The translations under genes were made by a program, and so were the position numbers. Below are positions 59,121 to 64,000 of a DNA stretch of 64,000 nt, piece after piece. Origin of the DNA: Anodontia alba. Its lineage: Eukaryota; Mollusca; Bivalvia; Lucinida; Lucinidae. The stretch covers positions 48,401,587 through 48,465,586 of the forward strand of contig OZ024824.1 of the NCBI GenBank assembly GCA_964016985.1, read 5' to 3'. Position 1 is the first letter of the stretch; the number at the start of each line of letters is the position of its first letter. The notes beneath the pieces were generated by a model that saw only the letters and a list, made by a program, of their open reading frames with translations, was not told the origin of the DNA and did no database searches.

Positions 59121-61825
59121 AATTGTAACAGTCCTAATGGTGTTTGAAAAGCTGTGTATTGCTTAGCATTCTTAGTTAAAGGTATCTGCCAATAACCTTT
59201 GGTAAGGTCAAGCTTGGATATGTACTTACGACCTGCTATTTTCGTAAATAGTTCCTCCATATTTGGCATCGGTTCTGCATCGAAAACCGTAATCTTATTA
59301 AGTGTACGAAAATCTATGCAAAATCTGTTCGTATTGTCTTTCTTTTTGACTATAAGAACAGGGGAACAGTAAGGACTTTCTGGTGGTTCTACAATGACTA
59401 AATTGATCATATCTCTTACCTCATCCTTTGCTGCTTCCATCATATTGAAAGGAAGTGGATATTGCTTAACTCTTACCGGCGTATCTGTTGTCAACTTAAT
59501 GTCATGTTCCAACAGAGTTGTACAGCCGGGTATTCCTGTAAATGTACTGGCAAAATTTGTTACAAGTTGCCTTACCTGACTTTGTTCCTCTTTTGTCAAG
59601 TCTGGATTAATGTTTAACAGTTCGACTGACTCATTGTCACAAATTGATGGTGATTCCACTAATCCTTCTATATTATCTTCGGTATCTTCCGAAGTACAGT
59701 CTAATACTGCAATAGAACATACCTGAACATCTGTAGTCTGTTGATCATCCTCTCTCTCAATGTATTGCCTAAGCATATTGATATGAAAAGTTTTTACTTT
59801 CTTACCCATTTTAATTCTATAATCTAAGACACTTAATTTCTCCACTACTTCGTACGGGCCTTTCCAACTCATCAACAACTTATTTGTCTTAGTCGGGAGA
59901 AGTACGAGAACTTTGCTACCTACCTTTAAATGTCGGCGCCTCGACTTCCGATTGTAGTATTTTTTATACTTCTTTGACATATTCTGCAAGTTTTGCTGTG
60001 CTAAACTTACCGTTGACTCTAATCTTTCCCTCAAATCTAAAACATACTGGTAAGTAGTACGTACCCGAGGATCCTCGATATCCTTCGTCCACAATTCTCT
60101 TAAAACTTGCATAGGTCCACGCACAGGCCATCCATATATTAATTCAAACGGAGAAAACCCCAGACTTTCCTGTGGAACTTCTCTGTATGCAAATAATAAT
60201 GGATCTATATACTTGTCCCAGTCTTTCGGACGTTCTGCGCACATTCTAGTCAACATTTTCTTTAATGTACCGTTAAAGCGCTCTACTAAGCCATTACAGA
60301 TGGGATGATAAGGGGAAGTAACTAACTGTTTGAATGACAAAAGTCTACTTACCTCTTTCATCAGTGCTGACGTGAATTGACTTCCCATGTCAGTTAATAT
60401 TTCTTTCGGTACTCCGACTCTACTGAATATACTAACTAAAGCTTCTGCAACTGCTTCGGTCTCAACTGAAGACAGAGCTACTGCTTCTGGATACCTAGTT
60501 GCATAATCAACTAACGTCAAAATATACTTATTCCTATTCTCAGTACGGGGTTCAAGTGGGCCAACCAAGTCAATTGCTACTCTTTGAAATGGGGTATCTA
60601 TAACTGGCATACTGCCTAAGGGCGCTCTTGTATTCCTACCTTTGGCTATAGTGCGCTGACATATGTCACAAGACTGACAGAACCTCTTTATATCACTTTC
60701 TATCCCTGGCCAAAAGAATTCTGATAGTACCTTTTGAATAGTCCGCTTCACTGCAAGATGTCCAGACAGGATTGACTCATGGGCTAATTTCATTACCATC
60801 TTGCGATATTGCTGTGGAACTACAAGTTGAATAAAAATCTTACCAAATTCCACATTAGGTGAACTGAACTGTCTGTATATCAAGTCATTTTTGCGAAAAA
60901 ACTTAGCATTACCTTTAACTTCTGATTCGTCGCAAGCTTTTCGAATTCTTGCCAGAGTAGGATCATTAACTTGAGCTTCCTTAATTTGTTGAGGTGAAAT
61001 ATCCCTATCGATAATATTGGGGGTTTTGAGTGATGTTTTGGTTTGTTTAGGTAGCTTGGCTTGGGACCGGGTTTGTACTGCTAAAGCTGGCACCCAATTC
61101 ATATTCGGGTCATAAGCATTCCTCGCCCCTGGAATATTACCTATAAGAACATCAACCAAAGGGTTCTCCATACAAAGGGCAAGTGTGTCTCCCTTAAAAT
61201 AAGGAGTGTCTAATGATACTTTAGCTTCAGGAAGCTGTAACGTAGTCCTATCTACCATCATGCATGAATGCATCTTGCCGGTCAAATTCTCTGAGGAAAC
61301 TAATGATTGTTTGACAATCACCCCAGTACACCCAGTGTCGCGCAAGACACTAACCATTTCGTTCCCCATTATACCCTGTACGGTCTTCATATCATTACAA
61401 ATGGGTGAAGGTTGAGCTGTAGTACTCACCTTCAATGTATATTCCATCCCTGGACAGACCTTAGTGCCATCATTGCTTGCTTGGACATAACTAACTGTAT
61501 CAGTATGAATAAAACACGCTCCACATACCTGGTTGTCATCCGATTTCCCGTCATCGCTCAGTTCCTGTCCTTGTCTCTGATCCTGAAAACGCACATGTTT
61601 CGAGGGGGATCTACTTCTACCTCTACTATATGTTCGTGTTGCAGCTACCTTCATATTACCTTTTGCTCTATCAGGACAAAATCTAGCTATGTGTTTTTTA
61701 TCACCACAAATAAAACATGACCCTCTAAAAGGTTGTGGGCCTTGATGATTATACCTTCGAACAGAAGGTGAAGGTGATCTCGACCTTGACCTAGATCTTG
61801 GCCTTTCATTGATCTTAAATGTCAA
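59096..61825 (-). CDS. pol: CCHC knuckle, protease, integrase, start of RT
   Basis: 909-codon open frame; residue numbers count from the in-frame Met at 61825. CCHC knuckle C37-x2-C40-x4-H45-x4-C50. Protease DTG at 163-165. Integrase zinc domain H349-x6-H356-x26-C383-x2-C386. Catalytic core D419, D479, E515 with 35 residues between the last two. A GPY/F-type module (WKGPYEVVEK) lies near 654. RT begins near 770 (EHDIKLTTDTPVRVKQYPLP) and reaches motif A with D873 (SKLDLTKGYWQ). The frame ends at 59096 because of extra bases in a T run near 59120, in the middle of RT. The Met is probably internal: the frame is open upstream and continues gag homology. Confidence 0.88.
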   Translation of the reverse strand: MTFKINERPRSRSRSRSPSPSVRRYNHQGPQPFRGSCFICGDKKHIARFCPDRAKGNMKVAATRTYSRGRSRSPSKHVRFQDQRQGQELSDDGKSDDNQVCGACFIHTDTVSYVQASNDGTKVCPGMEYTLKVSTTAQPSPICNDMKTVQGIMGNEMVSVLRDTGCTGVIVKQSLVSSENLTGKMHSCMMVDRTTLQLPEAKVSLDTPYFKGDTLALCMENPLVDVLIGNIPGARNAYDPNMNWVPALAVQTRSQAKLPKQTKTSLKTPNIIDRDISPQQIKEAQVNDPTLARIRKACDESEVKGNAKFFRKNDLIYRQFSSPNVEFGKIFIQLVVPQQYRKMVMKLAHESILSGHLAVKRTIQKVLSEFFWPGIESDIKRFCQSCDICQRTIAKGRNTRAPLGSMPVIDTPFQRVAIDLVGPLEPRTENRNKYILTLVDYATRYPEAVALSSVETEAVAEALVSIFSRVGVPKEILTDMGSQFTSALMKEVSRLLSFKQLVTSPYHPICNGLVERFNGTLKKMLTRMCAERPKDWDKYIDPLLFAYREVPQESLGFSPFELIYGWPVRGPMQVLRELWTKDIEDPRVRTTYQYVLDLRERLESTVSLAQQNLQNMSKKYKKYYNRKSRRRHLKVGSKVLVLLPTKTNKLLMSWKGPYEVVEKLSVLDYRIKMGKKVKTFHINMLRQYIEREDDQQTTDVQVCSIAVLDCTSEDTEDNIEGLVESPSICDNESVELLNINPDLTKEEQSQVRQLVTNFASTFTGIPGCTTLLEHDIKLTTDTPVRVKQYPLPFNMMEAAKDEVRDMINLVIVEPPESPYCSPVLIVKKKDNTNRFCIDFRTLNKITVFDAEPMPNMEELFTKIAGRKYISKLDLTKGYWQIPLTKNAKQYTAFQTPLGLLQFLKFYLSV

Positions 61826-61849
61826 ATTAAGAATATCAGTATATCTGGC

Positions 61850-62992
61850 TTCTTTGTACTGATCTGCTAATTTACTAGCCTGTTCAAGTGACTTGGGTTC
61901 CCTTTCTCTAAGGAAAAGTTCAAGGTCTCTATTACAAATAAATGCAAGCTGATCTCTAAGATTAAATCTGCTAATCCATCATAAGTCTTATGAATACCAG
62001 ACATATCTACCCACCTTGTAAAATAACTTTTCATACGGCTGGTGAATTGCTGAAAAGTTTCACCTGAATCTGGCCTACACTTCTTATACCTTCTCTTAAA
62101 TCCTTCTTCAGTTAACTCATATCTTTTGAGTAAAGCTGCCTTCAACATATCATAATTTAATGCCTCTTCTACAGGCATTAATGCATATACATCAAGTGCC
62201 TTACCTTTGAGAAGTGCGCTCAAATTAGTAGCCCAATCCTCTTTCTTCCATTTTTGAGCTGTAGCATACCTTTCAAACCTAAGCAAATAAGAATCCATTT
62301 CATCTTTACCTTCCATTTTTGAGCTGTAGCATACCTTTCAAACCTAAGCAAATAAGAATCCATTTCATCTTTACCTTCATCAAATGCTGGTATTTTTGGG
62401 GTCTTAGTAGTGACATAAGATTTATCTTCCTTATGCTGCACTGCCGGCTTTATATTTTGCTCTGCGGCTAACCTTTCCATTTCAAATATATGTTTCTTTT
62501 GCTCAATGTCTTGTTGTAATTGCATTTCTTTTGCTCAATGTCTTGTTGTAATTGCATTTTTTGTATCTCGCGTTCATGTGCTGCTTTAGCCTCCGCTAGC
62601 TCGCGCTCTTTTAATGCCTTAGCCTCCGCGAGTTCGCGTTCTTTTAATTCACGCGCTGCCGCTGCTTCTGCTAATTCACGTTCGCGTGCTTCCTTAGCCT
62701 CCGCGAGTTCACGTTCGCGTGCTTCCTTAGCCTCCGCGAGTTCACGTTCTTTCAATTCATGCGCTGCCGCGAGTTCGCGCTCTTTTAATTCACGCGCTGC
62801 CGCGGCTTCTGCTAATTCACGCTCGCGTGCTTCCTTAGCCTCCGCGAGTTCACGTTCGCATGCTTGTGCCTCACGCTGTGCCTTTCTCTCATCGCGTAAC
62901 CTATCTTGTTGATCCTTTATAAAAGCTCGAAGTGCATCGCCTTCGTACCCTAAAGCCTCCCCTTGAGCTTTTAAATTTTCTATGGTCTCCAT
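61850..62992 (-). pseudogene. gag of the GMR1-type element, coiled coil plus SCAN-like capsid, broken
   Basis: Starts at ATG 62992. An N-terminal acidic/basic heptad-like region (ERELAEAKEAR and ERELAEAAAARELK units, about residues 30-145) is a likely coiled coil for multimerisation. A capsid domain follows (DEMDSYLLRFERYATA, NLSALLKGKALDVYALM, FQQFTSRMKSYFTRW). This capsid type is the one from which vertebrate SCAN domains are thought to derive. A 32-bp tandem duplication (62489-62552) and a 65-bp one (62246-62375) each shift the frame. A 1-bp change near 61957 shifts out of the pol frame. Confidence 0.8.
62560..62880. repeat. internal tandem repeats of the gag coiled coil
   Basis: Blocks of 33-45 bp with CCTCCGCGAGTTC.CG and GC.TCTTTTAATTCACGC alternate about nine times. 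On the plus strand they give a long Ser/Ala-rich ORF (62520-62912), which is a mirror artefact. Confidence 0.85.
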
Positions 62993-63703
62993 TTCTCTAA
63001 GTCCCAGTGAAACAATAGCAAGAAGTTTGTTTCAATTAAGCACAGTTTCATAGGATAAGTCTCAGAAAATCACTATTAATTAAATGCCTTAAAACTAAAA
63101 TTAACTCTTAGTTTACACTGAAGTCTAACACGAAATAAAGCATTCCACTAATATGAATACAATATCCACTAACTCTAGAAGAGGACAATAACAATGCTCA
63201 AAAATGATCATAGGCCAACGGCATCCATAATACCAAATAAACCCATACATCACTCCTCGTTGCCTATATCATAATATATCCACACAAAATTACTCATGTA
63301 CTATGTTAATATCACACCTCTCCGAGTTATCAATGGAACATACACAACCCTGCGCGTTAGCTTATCCACAATAAAATATAAAGGGCATTCACGGTCAACA
63401 GATAAAAAGTGACCACTGGAAAATAAACAAAGCTTTTCCGACCTTATCCTTTCTTCACGCCTGCTGTGCTGTATCCGTTTATCTCACCATGGGACACACT
63501 ACACAACATGATTGACCATGGTCCCGCTTGTCATTACCTTCTGAAATATACATGATTTGACAGAGTAACTAATTCCACATAACTACATATAACTACATAC
63601 AAAACATAAACAGCAAAATGTATTTATCTGAAAAAAAAAAAAACAAAAAACACAATACATCTGATCCTCTGTTTGCTAGAATAACGTGTCCAAAGTCACC
63701 ATG
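62993..63703 (-). other. leader of the GMR1-type element
   Basis: About 710 bp between primer site and gag start, A/T-rich, no ORF. A packaging signal would be expected here, but none can be identified by eye. Confidence 0.5.
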
Positions 63704-63721
63704 ATCCCACTTCTGACACCA
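63704..63721 (-). promoter_or_regulatory. primer-binding site, tRNA-Leu type
   Basis: On the minus strand TGGTGTCAGAAGTGGGAT, complementary to the 3' end of a leucine tRNA (..ATCCCACTxCTGACA-CCA) with at most one mismatch to the common sequence. It lies one base from the LTR end ..ACATGACA. Confidence 0.75.
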
Positions 63722-63722
63722 T

Positions 63723-64000
63723 TGTCATGTGATCGGACGAGTGTTGGGCCGGTGACGATGGACTAGACGCAATCACAAGCAATCAGAGGATAAACACAAC
63801 ACTTTGTAAAATAAAAACAAGCATGTATTTAAAAAGTCAAAAAAAAAACAAAAAAAAACTATAATTAAAGTTCAAATTTCCATGTTCCAATTTCTATGTT
63901 CCGAAGCTTCCATAATCCACAGGTACTGTTAAACTTCATAATCTGAAAATACTGTTTATTTAATTATATATTTCAATAATTAAATATATTATAAATTTGA
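63723..64000 (-). repeat. 3' end of the 5' LTR, cut by the window
   Basis: Ends in ..ATGACA on the minus strand, the inverse of the TGTCA at 58157, directly before the primer site. Only about 278 bp are visible. Confidence 0.55.

Larger units (their letters stand above)
58157..64000 (-). mobile_element. GMR1-type Ty3/gypsy LTR retrotransposon (integrase before RT)
   Basis: Read on the minus strand: LTR end at 63723, tRNA-Leu-type primer site 63721-63704, leader, gag 62992-61850, CCHC knuckle, protease, integrase, RT, RNase H to 58227, polypurine tract 58170-58158. In ordinary Ty3/gypsy elements integrase follows RNase H; here it precedes RT. GMR1-like elements, described mainly from deuterostomes, have this copia-like order but gypsy-type RT and integrase. 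gag and pol appear to have been one continuous frame. Four breaks make this copy non-functional. The 5' LTR runs past the window. Confidence 0.88.

Noticed and set aside
62520..62912. Long Ser/Ala-rich plus-strand ORF
   Set aside because: Exact mirror of the repetitive gag coiled coil on the minus strand; composition follows from the repeats.

Overview
Eukaryotic nuclear DNA from an invertebrate animal, most likely a bivalve mollusc. The organism call is inference. It rests on intron-split animal coding exons (a calponin/transgelin-family gene) and on a repeat family of a kind I associate with bivalves. That family has a head with AGCT..GAGC and CCGTCCGT tracts, tandem core units, and a GTGAGCGA..GGCCC..GGGCCTCTTG tail. 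I see no operons, rRNA genes, convincing functional tRNA genes or CRISPR arrays. Most of the window is repeats and broken transposons.

Layout. 1-2728: upstream intron or flank with tRNA-derived SINE copies and a GTATATGA motif array. 2729-2933 and 12925-13110: last two exons of a calponin/transgelin-like gene (+ strand). Their 10 kb intron holds microsatellites, a 411-bp tandem duplication and two large repeat arrays, one with eight RFX X-box palindromes. 13.7 kb: a short ATG-initiated ORF. 14.8-17.3 kb: a third array with palindromic YY1-like motifs. 17.8-18.9 kb: coding-looking fragments on the minus strand. 20.1-22.5 kb: a minus-strand copy of the bivalve-type array, split by an internally deleted mariner element. 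26.0 kb: a compound AT/GT/TTTA microsatellite. 26.6-28.96 kb: an L1/Tx1-like LINE that has lost its reverse transcriptase core. 28.97-29.94 kb: six indel-free copies of a 158-bp satellite. 30.7-32.75 kb: a three-exon gene model with matching splice phases but no recognised product.

32.9-42.3 kb is a field of foldback, SINE and short-motif elements: a TTAA-flanked foldback, a miRNA-like hairpin, an inverted SINE pair, an array of the 9-mer CCAGTATTG in both orientations, a Merlin (ISXO2-like) transposase relic, 155-bp tandem units and AACGTT palindromes. 42.32-46.35 kb is a full-length 4.0 kb endonuclease/RT LINE with a C-terminal C2H2 finger, flanked by an 11-bp target-site duplication. 47.2-54.8 kb is again repeats and arrays. 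54.8-56.94 kb is a DIRS-type (tyrosine recombinase) relic on the minus strand.

58.16 kb to the window end is a minus-strand Ty3/gypsy-type retrotransposon. Its pol order is protease-integrase-RT-RNase H, so the integrase lies before the reverse transcriptase. This is the GMR1-type arrangement, which is unusual for Ty3/gypsy. Its gag resembles the capsid lineage that gave rise to the SCAN domain. It is broken by two tandem duplications and two indels.

The genes do not form a pathway. The host genes are separate transcription units embedded in mobile DNA. The most notable signals are the GMR1-order element, the clusters of short motifs repeated in both orientations, the X-box and YY1-like arrays, and the datable transposon insertions.
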